64,000 nucleotides of DNA from Temperatibacter sp965603205 (GTDB lineage Bacteria; Pseudomonadota; Alphaproteobacteria; Sphingomonadales; Kordiimonadaceae). Positions 28,667 to 37,649 of this stretch are shown here, piece by piece; position 1 is the stretch's first letter; each line of letters opens with the position of its first letter. The stretch is taken from assembly GCA_965603205.1 (NCBI GenBank), contig CBFDCC010000005.1:196318-260317 (forward strand). Reading direction: 5' to 3'. The notes beneath the pieces are model-generated. The model was given only the letters and a program-made list of their open reading frames with translations. It searched no databases and was not told the origin of the DNA. A program made the position numbers and the translations under genes.

Positions 28667-29404
28667 TTAAATCATAGCCATACCACCATTAACGTGAAGC
28701 GTTTGTCCGGTCACATAGCCAGCCTCAACACTAGAAAGATACAAAACAGCCGCTGCTATGTCATCAGACGAGCCTAAAGACCCCGATGGTATATTGGTAG
28801 TAATAGCTGCTTTTTGGTCATCACTTAGGGCATCAGTCATCGGTGTCTCAATAAAACCTGGTGCTACACAGTTGATGGTTACACCACGACTAGCCACCTC
28901 TTGAGCCATCGATTTTGACATGCCAATCATACCAGCCTTTGACGCCGCGTAATTCGCCTGACCTGGATTACCCGTGACACCTACAATCGATGTAATATTA
29001 ACGATACGACCAAAACGCCCCTTCATCATACCGCGCAAACTTGCTTTTGACAGGCGGAAAGCAGATTCAAGATTCACTTGCATGACACTATCCCATTCGT
29101 CCTCTTTCATGCGCATAGCCAAATTGTCTTTGGTAATACCAGCATTATTGACCAGAATATCAACACCACCCATTGCGGCAGAGGCATCCTTGAATAACTG
29201 ATCAACACTTGCGCGGTCAGACAAGTTAGCCGCCACTACATGAATACGGCTGCCAATTTCACTCGCCAACTCGTTCAACACAGCTTCGCGTGTACCCGAT
29301 ATAGCAACCTCGGCACCCGCAGCATGTAGGGTTCTAACAATAGCAGCGCCAATGCCGCCAGTAGCGCCCGTTACAAGTGCGCGTTTTCCTGATAAATCAA
29401 ACAT
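28667..29404 (-). CDS. fabG: 3-oxoacyl-[ACP] reductase
   Basis: 245 residues, a short-chain dehydrogenase. The nucleotide motif TGATGGIGAA is followed by NNAGITKDNLAMRM, the catalytic serine in NITSIVGVTGN and tyrosine/lysine in YAASKAG. The PGFIETPMTDAL ending is typical of FabG. NADPH-dependent reduction of 3-oxoacyl-ACP. Lies 20 bases after fabD. Confidence 0.97.
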   Translation of the reverse strand: MFDLSGKRALVTGATGGIGAAIVRTLHAAGAEVAISGTREAVLNELASEIGSRIHVVAANLSDRASVDQLFKDASAAMGGVDILVNNAGITKDNLAMRMKEDEWDSVMQVNLESAFRLSKASLRGMMKGRFGRIVNITSIVGVTGNPGQANYAASKAGMIGMSKSMAQEVASRGVTINCVAPGFIETPMTDALSDDQKAAITTNIPSGSLGSSDDIAAAVLYLSSVEAGYVTGQTLHVNGGMAMI

Positions 29405-29424
29405 GATTATTCCTTATCTAAATA

Positions 29425-30366
29425 TTATAATGATCCCAAAAATGCTTCGATATGTTCTGGGTCTTGGATATTACTGCCAGCCAGTGCACGGTCGATACGA
29501 CGCACCATACCGCATAATACCTTACCTGCACCCACTTCGACCATTTGATCGATACCAAGCGCACCCATTCCAGCAACAGATTCTCTCCAACGCACTGACC
29601 CTGTCACCTGCTCAACAAGTAAATGACGAATTGCGTCAGGGTCACTCGTCGGTGCTGCGATTACATTGGCAATAACTGGCACTGATGGTGTGTTAATCAC
29701 CGTGTCAGCTAATGCCTCTGCCATCTCGTCAGCGGCGGGCTGCATAAGGGGGCAGTGGAATGGCGCAGATACAGGCAGCATAACAACGCGTTTTGCCCCT
29801 AATTCTTTTGCAGCCTCACCAGCGCGCTCAACAGCGCCTTTATGACCAGAGATAACAACCTGACCTCCGCCATTATCATTAGCGGGAACAACAACCTCAC
29901 CATCAGTAGAGCCTGTCTTACAGGCCTCGACCACTTGATCCATCTCTAGACCAAGAACAGCCGCCATTGCGCCCGCACCTACTGGTACTGCGCGTTGCAT
30001 GGCTTCACCACGTAATTTAAGCAACTTCGCCGTATCGCTCAGGCTAATAGCGCCAACCGCACATAGGGCTGAATATTCACCAAGACTATGCCCCGCAACA
30101 TGACTAGCTATATCAGCGACAGATTTACCTGCGTCTTCTAGCACACGAATGATAGCCATTGAATGCGCCATTAGGGCTGGTTGTGTGTTAGCTGTCATGC
30201 GCAAATCGTCTTCAGGGCCTTCCCACATAATTTTTGATAGATTTTGACCTAATGCATCATTTATTTCTTCAAATGTTAAACGCGCTGGTTCAAAAGCATC
30301 AGATAGGCTTTTGCCCATACCAATATATTGACTACCTTGTCCGGGAAAAACGAGTGCTCTGCTCAT
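29425..30366 (-). CDS. fabD: Malonyl-CoA:ACP transacylase
   Basis: 313 residues. The N-terminal GQGSQYIGMG, the nucleophile motif GHSLGEYSAL and the PVSAPFHCPLM segment with the catalytic histidine are all present. It loads malonate onto AcpP. First gene of the fabD-fabG-acpP-fabF-mltG run and divergent from the dehydrogenase gene at 30520. Confidence 0.97.
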   Translation of the reverse strand: MSRALVFPGQGSQYIGMGKSLSDAFEPARLTFEEINDALGQNLSKIMWEGPEDDLRMTANTQPALMAHSMAIIRVLEDAGKSVADIASHVAGHSLGEYSALCAVGAISLSDTAKLLKLRGEAMQRAVPVGAGAMAAVLGLEMDQVVEACKTGSTDGEVVVPANDNGGGQVVISGHKGAVERAGEAAKELGAKRVVMLPVSAPFHCPLMQPAADEMAEALADTVINTPSVPVIANVIAAPTSDPDAIRHLLVEQVTGSVRWRESVAGMGALGIDQMVEVGAGKVLCGMVRRIDRALAGSNIQDPEHIEAFLGSL

Positions 30367-30519
30367 AACTGTGATCCTCTATATTTATTAGAGTAGATGG
30401 ATGATTAATTCATCTTTGAAATATACGCGATAACAGTTAATGGCAATATCTTTTATCATTATCACATTGATTAGCGTTTCTTTTTGTGACAAAAATTTAT
30501 TTGAATTATGGAGATGAAC

Positions 30520-31671
30520 ATGCGCCTTAACGATTGTTATAATATTAAAACATTACGTAAAAGGGCTAAAGCCCAGCTGCCAAGCCCAATGTTTCACTAT
30601 ATAGACGGCGGCGCAGGTGATGAAATCACATTAAGGCGCAACACCTCTGCCTTTGATAAATACGCGCTTACCCCCAATTATTTAACTGATGTTAGCAATG
30701 TAGACACATCTTCAACATTACTGGGACGTGAAATAGACTGGCCTATGATGGCCGCGCCGACGGGCATGAACAGACTTTTCCATCATGACAGAGAGTTAGG
30801 CGTAGCAAGGGCTGCAAAAAAATCTGGAGCATTTCTTGGCCTATCTACTGTTGCGAGCTCTAGCATTGAAGATGTGGCCGCAGAAAGCGATGGCCCAAAG
30901 ATGTATCAACTCTATGTATTTAAAGACCGCTCTATGACTGAGAATATGGTTGAAGCATGCAAAACAAGCGGGTATAACGCCATCTGCCTAACCGTTGATA
31001 CTGTCATAGCAGGCAACCGTGAACGTGATATTATGACGGGCATGACTTTACCGCCTAAATTCACACCATCTTCACTCCTTAGTTTTGCCTCGCACCCTAA
31101 ATGGGTATACAAGGCATTAACAGAGCGCACTTTCAGCCTGCCAAATATCCAAAATCACGGTGGTCACCTGATCAGTGAACACACATCCCTCACAGCCTTC
31201 ATCGACGAGCAATTTGATAAAAGCATTAACTGGGAAGATGTTAAATGGTTGCGTAGTATTTGGGACGGCAAGCTGGTGATCAAGGGCGTTCATTCTGTAT
31301 ATGATGCTAAAAAAGCGGCCGAGTGCGGTGCTGATGCCATTATGATATCGAATCACGGTGGACGCCAACTAGATAGCGTTCCTGCTGCTATTGAATGCCT
31401 GCCAGAGATCAAAGCTGCCGTTGGTAATCAGATGGAACTCATCTTAGACGGCGGCGTTAGACGCGGCATTCATATGATAAAAGCATTGGCGCTTGGCGCA
31501 GATGCAGTATCTATCGGCAAAAGCTACTTATACGGCTTGGCAGCAGGCGGTGAGGCGGGGGTAGACAAGGCATTTGATATTCTCAAAACAGAGTTTACCC
31601 GCGATATGATGCTATTAGGCTGTTCTAAGGTCAGTGACATTAATGAGGGTCATGTACGGTTATTCGACTAA
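30520..31671 (+). CDS. lldD: FMN-dependent alpha-hydroxy-acid dehydrogenase (lactate dehydrogenase-like)
   Basis: 383 residues from ATG at 30520, with GGAG six bases upstream; ATGs at 30508 and 30514 precede that ribosome site. FHYIDGGAGDE near the N-terminus, AAPTGMNRLFHHDRE, the lysine of KGV and the catalytic HxxR motif SNHGGRQLDSV match the family. A GADAVSIGKSYLYG phosphate loop binds FMN. L-lactate is the most likely substrate, but other 2-hydroxy acids are possible. Its end overlaps the convergent gene at 31668 by four bases. Confidence 0.86.
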   Translation: MRLNDCYNIKTLRKRAKAQLPSPMFHYIDGGAGDEITLRRNTSAFDKYALTPNYLTDVSNVDTSSTLLGREIDWPMMAAPTGMNRLFHHDRELGVARAAKKSGAFLGLSTVASSSIEDVAAESDGPKMYQLYVFKDRSMTENMVEACKTSGYNAICLTVDTVIAGNRERDIMTGMTLPPKFTPSSLLSFASHPKWVYKALTERTFSLPNIQNHGGHLISEHTSLTAFIDEQFDKSINWEDVKWLRSIWDGKLVIKGVHSVYDAKKAAECGADAIMISNHGGRQLDSVPAAIECLPEIKAAVGNQMELILDGGVRRGIHMIKALALGADAVSIGKSYLYGLAAGGEAGVDKAFDILKTEFTRDMMLLGCSKVSDINEGHVRLFD

Positions 31672-32747
31672 GGCTCTTTGGCACCTAACACATCTTTACT
31701 ATCCAGTACCTCTACCCAATTCATACCCATGAAATAACGATCGAGGATAGGCTTATGCCCTGCACCGACAATATAAAGCATGGTTTTCCCAGGGTTTTCA
31801 GCCATGATACGCGTTAGATGTGATGCCATACGTAAGTTACGTGTTTCCCACATGGCGACAAAAGAGGCTCCAATTTTATTTTTATTGTCATTTATTAATA
31901 ATTGATGCCATTGGAAATCTTCATCTCTCATACCAGTTTCTGGTTCATTAACCCACCTATAATACGGCAGTAAATCACCCTGATTGGCAGCAGCATTAAA
32001 ATTTTCATTCATGGCAATAAAAAATGGGTGTTTATCGCTGTCTTTCCATAGTTCTTGTAAGCTATCATCAATGTTATTTAAAGAAAAAATATACGGTTTA
32101 CGTCGCCCCTTATCACTATGATCATCGACTGGATATAAACGATTATGCCCTAGCCTTAAGGCTAGATTTGCGGCAATAGTAATATATTCATTACTTGAGC
32201 GTTTTTTCTTTTGAAAACTATTATATAAATGCTCGTGGAACCTTTTAAAATAATACTGAATAGGCTTCTCACTACTGGCCCATTTCAGATAAGCTGAATA
32301 ATAATCATATGCTGCGACATAAAGTAAAATACATTTTTCCTGCTGATACTCTGCTGGACAGTCAACGTTTGGGTTAGCTATTAAAGCGTACGCCTCTGAC
32401 CAAGTTATATTCAATGCTTGCTGCGCTAATTTGCCAGAAGTAAGTTGAAGATTAGCATATTTATATAGTATTTTATTGTATACTTCAGGCTGCGCCTGCA
32501 TTGCTGAGATTTCATAAGGAGGTAATACTTCAATAGAAATCATGTCAGGATTTAAAGCTGAAAGTTTATCTAATACATTATCTAACACACTGATATTATG
32601 CATTTTATGCATATCATGAAGATGCTTCGTTCCCATGATAAATATTTTTGAAGTTGGTCGACCATCTTTATGCCTTATGGGCTCCGCGCTAGCAGCATTT
32701 ATACATAAAACTACTAAGGCAAACGCAGTCAATATTACCCTTTTCAT
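31668..32747 (-). CDS. Exported DUF5694/TraB-like protein
   Basis: 359 residues from ATG at 32747 (GGGAG about ten bases upstream; the longer frame would need TTG). A signal peptide ends near ASA-EP. The N-terminal FIMGTKHLHDM and the paired SIEVLPPYE, with the C-terminal RNLRMASHLTRIMAENPGK followed by LYIVGAGHKPIL, resemble DUF5694 and the wider TraB/GumN group of possible metal-dependent hydrolases. The conserved His and Glu residues fit that idea, but activity is not established. Divergent from the ribosomal operon. Confidence 0.65.
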   Translation of the reverse strand: MKRVILTAFALVVLCINAASAEPIRHKDGRPTSKIFIMGTKHLHDMHKMHNISVLDNVLDKLSALNPDMISIEVLPPYEISAMQAQPEVYNKILYKYANLQLTSGKLAQQALNITWSEAYALIANPNVDCPAEYQQEKCILLYVAAYDYYSAYLKWASSEKPIQYYFKRFHEHLYNSFQKKKRSSNEYITIAANLALRLGHNRLYPVDDHSDKGRRKPYIFSLNNIDDSLQELWKDSDKHPFFIAMNENFNAAANQGDLLPYYRWVNEPETGMRDEDFQWHQLLINDNKNKIGASFVAMWETRNLRMASHLTRIMAENPGKTMLYIVGAGHKPILDRYFMGMNWVEVLDSKDVLGAKEP

Positions 32748-32834
32748 CGCCAACAATCTCCCTTATAATAATGGCTAATATAAGTAGCTATTTTAGCCAA
32801 ATATACAAGAGCTGTAAATTAAGCCCTTTTATCC

Positions 32835-32863
32835 TTGCAATCCCTATGGTGTGTGGCTATATA
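32835..32863 (+). promoter_or_regulatory. Promoter of the rpsF operon
   Basis: TTGCAA at 32835 and TATATA at 32858 are separated by 17 bases, close to the sigma-70 consensus. It would give a leader of roughly 90 bases before rpsF, long enough to hold an S6:S18 autoregulatory RNA, although the conserved fold could not be confirmed by eye. Confidence 0.6.
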
Positions 32864-32962
32864 AGCGCGTCCTGATTCATAGAATTAGGCAATTTAAAAG
32901 ATGGCTGGAGACCTATGTCATGGGGATATAGGAACGATCAGCACATATAACCGGAGTACAAC

Positions 32963-33349
32963 ATGGCTTTATACGAGCATGTTCTCATTGCCCGCCAAGA
33001 TATTAGCGCGGCGCAAGTTGAAGGCATTACAGCCGACTTCTCCAAGATTTTGGAAGATAACGGCGCATCGGTTGCTAAAACCGAATATTGGGGTCTTAAG
33101 AACCTCGCATACCGCATCAAGAAAAACCGTAAAGGTCACTATGTTTTGTTTAACATTGATGGTCCTCACGCTGCTGTTGCGGAAATGGAGCGTCACGCAC
33201 GCTTGAACGAAGATATTATCCGTTTCATGACTATCCGCACAGAAGAGCACGAAGAAGGTCAATCTATCGTTCTTCGCTCTAAAGCAGATAAAGAACGTCG
33301 CGGTCCACGTGGTGGCGATGATCGTCGTCCTAAGAAGGAGTACAACTAA
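32963..33349 (+). CDS. rpsF: 30S ribosomal protein S6
   Basis: 128 residues. N-terminal ALYEHVLIARQDIS and the NLAYRIKKNRKGHYVLFNI segment are typical of S6. CCGGAG lies nine bases before the ATG. The tail is basic (RRPKKEYN), without the run of glutamates seen in E. coli S6. The stop overlaps the rpsR start (TAATG), so the two are coupled. Confidence 0.98.
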   Translation: MALYEHVLIARQDISAAQVEGITADFSKILEDNGASVAKTEYWGLKNLAYRIKKNRKGHYVLFNIDGPHAAVAEMERHARLNEDIIRFMTIRTEEHEEGQSIVLRSKADKERRGPRGGDDRRPKKEYN

Positions 33350-33579
33350 TGGCTGGTCGTCGTCCTTTTTTCCGTCGTCGTAAAACATGTCCGTTCTCAG
33401 GTGCAAACGCACAGAAGATTGACTATAAAGACGTAAAGACACTGCAACGTTATGTATCAGAGCGTGGTAAAATTGTACCAAGCCGCATCACTGCAGTATC
33501 CGCCAAGAAGCAACGTGAACTTGCTCGTGCTATTAAGCGTGCTCGTAACATTGCTCTTCTTCCATTCATCGTAGCTTAG
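33349..33579 (+). CDS. rpsR: 30S ribosomal protein S18
   Basis: 76 residues, basic. The IDYKDVKTLQRYVSERGKIVPSRITAVSAKKQ block is diagnostic of S18. Translationally coupled to rpsF through a one-base overlap. The product partners S6 on the 30S platform. Confidence 0.98.
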   Translation: MAGRRPFFRRRKTCPFSGANAQKIDYKDVKTLQRYVSERGKIVPSRITAVSAKKQRELARAIKRARNIALLPFIVA

Positions 33580-33597
33580 GTCAGAGGAGAGATACCC

Positions 33598-34224
33598 ATG
33601 CAAGTATTACTGCTGGAACGTGTCGAGAAACTCGGCCAAATGGGCGCTGAAGTAACTGTTAAAGATGGTTATGCCCGCAATTTTCTTTTGCCACAAAAGA
33701 AAGCTCTTCGCGCCACTAAAGCGAATAAAGCATTCTTCGACGGTCAAAAGGCACATTTAGAAGCTGAAAACTTAAAGCAAAAAGCTGAAGCTGAAACTGT
33801 TGCGATCACACTAAAGGACGCCAAGTGTACACTTGTTCGCTCCGCTGGTGAATCTGGTCAGCTTTATGGTTCTGTTAGCTCACGCGACATCGTTAGCTCT
33901 CTAGCTGATGCTGACGTGACTATCGGTCGTAGCCAAGTTGTTCTTGATCGTGCGATTAAGGCACTTGGTCTTCATGACATCACAATTCGTCTTCACCCAG
34001 AAGTGACTGTATCTGTTGTTATCAACATTGCACGTTCTCCTGAAGAAGCTGAAATCCAGTTCCAAACTGGTGGCGTGATTGTTAAAGAAGATGATTTCGA
34101 ATCTGATTTCGAGAGCACATTTGACGCTGAAGAGTTTGGCGATGACGACAAGGCACCTGCTGCTGAGGAAGCATCTGAAGACGCTACAGAAGAAGTTGCT
34201 GAAGAAGCTGCTGCTGAAGAGTAA
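33598..34224 (+). CDS. rplI: 50S ribosomal protein L9
   Basis: 208 residues with an AGGAGAG ribosome site. The N-terminal domain has the VEKLGQMGAEVTVKDGYARNFLLP motif; the linker helix and the C-terminal HDITIRLHPEVTVSV domain follow. An acidic Ala/Glu-rich tail of about 55 residues extends past the E. coli length, as in many alphaproteobacterial L9 proteins. Last gene of rpsF-rpsR-rplI; a strong terminator follows. Confidence 0.97.
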   Translation: MQVLLLERVEKLGQMGAEVTVKDGYARNFLLPQKKALRATKANKAFFDGQKAHLEAENLKQKAEAETVAITLKDAKCTLVRSAGESGQLYGSVSSRDIVSSLADADVTIGRSQVVLDRAIKALGLHDITIRLHPEVTVSVVINIARSPEEAEIQFQTGGVIVKEDDFESDFESTFDAEEFGDDDKAPAAEEASEDATEEVAEEAAAEE

Positions 34225-34245
34225 TCTTCCAGATAAATATTCTAG

Positions 34246-34275
34246 AAAAGGCTGCCTTTATTGGCGGCCTTTTTT
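34246..34275 (+). terminator. Rho-independent terminator of rpsF-rpsR-rplI
   Basis: AAAGGCTGCC pairs with GGCGGCCTTT around a six-base loop and runs into a T-tract, 22 bases after the rplI stop. Confidence 0.9.
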
Positions 34276-34302
34276 AATAACCAAATTTAGAAATATAAAA
34301 TT

Positions 34303-35181
34303 ATGCCCGAAGGTAACCTTCAAAGAGGTCTGATCTACATGGCTATATATGCATTTTTACAATCCTGCATTTGGGGACTTGTAAGATATGCTAGCGAGGA
34401 CCTTAGCACCGAAACTCTTATATTATTTCGAAACCTCGTTGGTTTTTTAACTATACTGCCACTTATTAAACGCCGTGGGTTAAGCGTTTTTCACACACAA
34501 AACTTCACCCTTCACTTCATAAGGTCTTTTGTATCTTTAGCAGGCGGTATAGCATTATTTTATGCTGTATATCACGCTCCTATGGCCTTAGTCGTTGCTA
34601 TCACTTTCACATCACCAATTATTGCTAGCCTTTTCTCAATACTGCTATTTAAGGAAACTTTTACAAGGTCTAGATTAATTGCTTTGACGATTGGCTTCAT
34701 AGGCGTTTTAATATTAATACGCCCAACTATAGGCATTGGAACTGATGGCTTAATTGCGGCTATTATAGGGGCATTAATGACGGCAATGGCTTTCTTAACT
34801 GTAAAGAAGTTATCCTCAACAGAACGCTCAGAAACCGTCGTCGCTTATCCCTTTTTACTTAACTTACCTTTCTGTATTCCTTTGGCTTACAGTAACTGGA
34901 CCGCGCCCACAGTAGAACAAATTCCATTATTGTTACTCATTGGCCTCGGCGTCAGCGGTGCGCAATACTGCTTGGTAAAAGCCTTTGCACAAGCTGAGGC
35001 AAGCGCTGTTTTACCTATAGATTTTCTCCGTCTATTAATCGCAGCATCAATTGGCACTTTATTTTTCAATGACACCATTGATATATGGGTATTTGTAGGC
35101 GCTGCTATAATTCTAATAGGCTCTGTTTACAGTGTTAGAAGCGAAGTAAAGTTAAGAAAAATAAAGACGCCTTCAATCTAA
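34303..35181 (+). CDS. DMT superfamily transporter (EamA domains)
   Basis: 292 residues, with ten predicted membrane helices in two EamA repeats. The start at 34303 leaves the usual RGLIYM opening before helix one; an ATG at 34339 has a better GAGG but would trim it. Conserved signs are the SIWGL/FRNLVGF region, ITFTSPIIASLFS and the second-repeat mirror ending at IILIGSVYSVRSE. Family members export amino acids, nucleotides or other metabolites; the substrate here is unknown. Basic cytoplasmic C-terminus. Monocistronic. Confidence 0.85.
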   Translation: MPEGNLQRGLIYMAIYAFLQSCIWGLVRYASEDLSTETLILFRNLVGFLTILPLIKRRGLSVFHTQNFTLHFIRSFVSLAGGIALFYAVYHAPMALVVAITFTSPIIASLFSILLFKETFTRSRLIALTIGFIGVLILIRPTIGIGTDGLIAAIIGALMTAMAFLTVKKLSSTERSETVVAYPFLLNLPFCIPLAYSNWTAPTVEQIPLLLLIGLGVSGAQYCLVKAFAQAEASAVLPIDFLRLLIAASIGTLFFNDTIDIWVFVGAAIILIGSVYSVRSEVKLRKIKTPSI

Positions 35182-35313
35182 CATATCATAATGTATGCGC
35201 TTGAGGGTCCACCGATATATCATCCTATTGAGTCAATGCAGACGGCAAGTAAAAGCAAGCTCAATCATTTTTCTTTAACTAGTTTAGTTAATATTTTAAA
35301 CTTAAATACTCAA

Positions 35314-35341
35314 TAAAAAAGGCGGCCACAAGGGCCACCTC
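35314..35341 (-). terminator. Terminator after the DAHP synthase gene
   Basis: On the minus strand AGGTGGCC pairs with GGCCGCCT around a five-base loop and is followed by six T. It lies about 60 bases past the DAHP synthase stop and may also slow read-through from the DMT gene on the other strand. Confidence 0.8.
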
Positions 35342-35400
35342 TTTATCAATTCTAACTATCCTTACTTCATGCTGGCCTCGCACCGAAAATATAAAGCAAC

Positions 35401-36762
35401 CTAATCAGCCATCATTGCGTCACGCTCTTCCTTAAGTGCCTTAGCAAGCAAGAAAGCAAGTTCAATAGACTGGCTAGCGTTTAGGCGTGGATCACAATGT
35501 GTATGATAGCGAGAGCCTAGACCCTCTTCTGTAATAGCGGCTGAACCACCCATACACTCAGTCACATTCTGACCTGTTAGCTCTAGGTGGATACCACCTG
35601 CATATGTACCTTCGGCCTTATGGCACGCAAATACCTGACGTACTTCCTTTAGTACCTGATCGAATGGGCGCGTCTTATAACCGCCAGCAGAGATCGTATT
35701 GCCGTGCATAGGATCAGTTGACCAAATGACTTGTCTACCTTCGGCTTTAACAGCGCGTAGCAGGCGTGGCAGGTTCTCTTCGACCTTATCAGCACCAAAA
35801 CGTGTGATCAGCGTCAGGCGGCCTGCTTCGTTCTTAGGGTTAAGCACATCAATCAAACGCAATAGTTCATCGGCTTCCATTGTTGGGCCAACCTTGGTCG
35901 CAATAGGATTAGCGATACCACGCATGAACTCAACATGTGCACCGTCAAGCTGACGTGTGCGGTCGCCAATCCATAGCATATGCGCTGAGGTGTCATACCA
36001 ATCACCGCTGGTGCTATCCACACGGGTCATTGCATTTTCATAGCCAAGAAGCAGCGCCTCATGAGAGGTATAAAAATCTGTGCCCTGTAATTGATTAACA
36101 TTGTCAGGATTAACGCCACAAGCCTGCATGAAATTCAGCGCTTCGCCAATACGGTCCGCAAGATCAGCATATTGTGCTGCGGCGTCGCTCTCTCCCACAA
36201 AATCAAGGTTCCATTTATGAACAGACATTAGGTTGGCATAACCACCCTGCGCAAAAGCACGCAATAGATTAAGCGTCGCAGCGGCTTGTGAGTAAGCTTT
36301 TAACTGGCGCTTTGGGTCAGGAATACGTGATGCTTCATTAAAATCAATACCGTTGATGATATCACCGCGGTAGCTTGGCAGTTCAACGCCGTCTATCGTT
36401 TCCATATCGCTTGAACGAGGTTTAGCAAACTGTCCCGCAAGACGACCCACCTTAACCACAGGACAAGAGGCAGCAAACGTCAGAACAACAGCCATCTGCA
36501 ACAGCACACGGAATGTATCACGAATATTATTGGGATGAAATTCAGCAAAGCTTTCAGCGCAATCACCACCTTGCAGTAAGAAGCCACGGCCTTCGACCAC
36601 TTCAGCTAACTGGCTTTTCAGATTACGAGCTTCTCCAGCAAATACAAGCGGAGGATAGCTTGATAATTCTTGTTCAACTGCCGCTAGGCCTGATCCTGTT
36701 GGGTATGTAGGCATCTGCACTACAGGTTTAGATTTCCAACTATCTGGGCGCCACTCACTCAT
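35401..36762 (-). CDS. aroG: Class II 3-deoxy-7-phosphoheptulonate synthase
   Basis: 453 residues from ATG at 36762, with AGGTGA about five bases upstream. It condenses phosphoenolpyruvate and erythrose 4-phosphate in the first shikimate step. The class II (plant-like) type is shown by the opening WRPDSW, GRGFLLQGGDCAESF, the Cys/Glu metal motifs and GGIHLELTGQNVTECMGG near the C-terminus. Monocistronic and divergent from the phosphatase gene. Confidence 0.96.
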   Translation of the reverse strand: MSEWRPDSWKSKPVVQMPTYPTGSGLAAVEQELSSYPPLVFAGEARNLKSQLAEVVEGRGFLLQGGDCAESFAEFHPNNIRDTFRVLLQMAVVLTFAASCPVVKVGRLAGQFAKPRSSDMETIDGVELPSYRGDIINGIDFNEASRIPDPKRQLKAYSQAAATLNLLRAFAQGGYANLMSVHKWNLDFVGESDAAAQYADLADRIGEALNFMQACGVNPDNVNQLQGTDFYTSHEALLLGYENAMTRVDSTSGDWYDTSAHMLWIGDRTRQLDGAHVEFMRGIANPIATKVGPTMEADELLRLIDVLNPKNEAGRLTLITRFGADKVEENLPRLLRAVKAEGRQVIWSTDPMHGNTISAGGYKTRPFDQVLKEVRQVFACHKAEGTYAGGIHLELTGQNVTECMGGSAAITEEGLGSRYHTHCDPRLNASQSIELAFLLAKALKEERDAMMAD

Positions 36763-36986
36763 CACATCACCTATTTCAAAAAGGCCTCAAGGACCATTAT
36801 ATTCCTAATTAGCCCCTATACAGCATGAGACCACAAAAGGTGCAAGAGAAAACCGACGAAACCCTTGAAAAATAAAGGTTACATCTGCAATTACCCTACC
36901 AAAACATGCATAAATTAGATATAATTCTCTTGCTATTATCGCCTATAGAAGCAATAGCTATAAACACTAAAAATCCGAGGAATAGA

Positions 36987-37649
36987 ATGCCATTAAGTGA
37001 CACAAAAAGTATAATATTTGACCTAGATGGTACACTTGTCGATAGTGCACCAGATATTATTGCGGCCCTTAATCACACGCTAGATATCATTGATCGACCA
37101 CATCTATCTGATGAAATAGCCCGTCCAATGGTTAGTCATGGCAGTAAATATATGCTGACCAAGGCCTTAGAAGCCTCTGGCGGCACAGACGGCATTGATA
37201 TTGATGCTATTTGGCCAACGCTTATCGACTATTATGTAGAAAATATTTCAATCCATACCAAGCCCTACCCTGGCGTTCTAGATCTACTAGACAATTGCAA
37301 ATCGGCCAATATTTCCATGGGTATATGTACCAATAAATTCGAGGGTATGGCAGTTGATTTACTGCGTGACCTGCAAATCGATGGATATTTTAGCGCTATA
37401 ACGGGCAGTGACACTTTTGATTTTAAAAAGCCCGATGGCCGCCATATTACAGAAACGCTGAGAATAATGAACAGCCCCGCACCTGCCATTATGATTGGTG
37501 ATAGCATGAATGATATTTTGGCCGCAAAAAATGCAGGCTGGAAATCTGTTGCTGTTAGCTTTGGTTACAGTGATGTGCCTGCCATAGAATTAGCGGCGGA
37601 TCATACGGTCGATTCAATAGCTGATATTTGGTCACTTATTGCTTCTTAA
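36987..37649 (+). CDS. gph: HAD-family phosphoglycolate phosphatase-like hydrolase
   Basis: 220 residues from ATG at 36987, preceded by GAGGAA; longer in-frame starts from 36906 lack support. HAD motif I is FDLDGTLVDS, motif II has the threonine in GICTNK, motif III is the lysine in FKKPDGRHI and motif IV is IGDSMNDILAAKNAG. The helical cap follows motif I, as in Gph. Likely hydrolyses 2-phosphoglycolate, though related HAD enzymes share these motifs. A perfect TATAAT box at 36920 lies upstream without a clear -35. Its 3' end overlaps the convergent nucleotidyltransferase gene by 14 bases. Confidence 0.85.
   Translation: MPLSDTKSIIFDLDGTLVDSAPDIIAALNHTLDIIDRPHLSDEIARPMVSHGSKYMLTKALEASGGTDGIDIDAIWPTLIDYYVENISIHTKPYPGVLDLLDNCKSANISMGICTNKFEGMAVDLLRDLQIDGYFSAITGSDTFDFKKPDGRHITETLRIMNSPAPAIMIGDSMNDILAAKNAGWKSVAVSFGYSDVPAIELAADHTVDSIADIWSLIAS

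Noticed and set aside
32863..32962. S6:S18 binding RNA in the rpsF leader
   Set aside because: The leader is long enough and has CCTAT/ATAGG pairing, but the conserved CCG-containing fold could not be confirmed and CCGGAG is equally explained as the ribosome site.
32969..33481. 170-codon frame on the minus strand across rpsF and rpsR
   Set aside because: It lies opposite two ribosomal protein genes and has no family features or ribosome site; a coding shadow.
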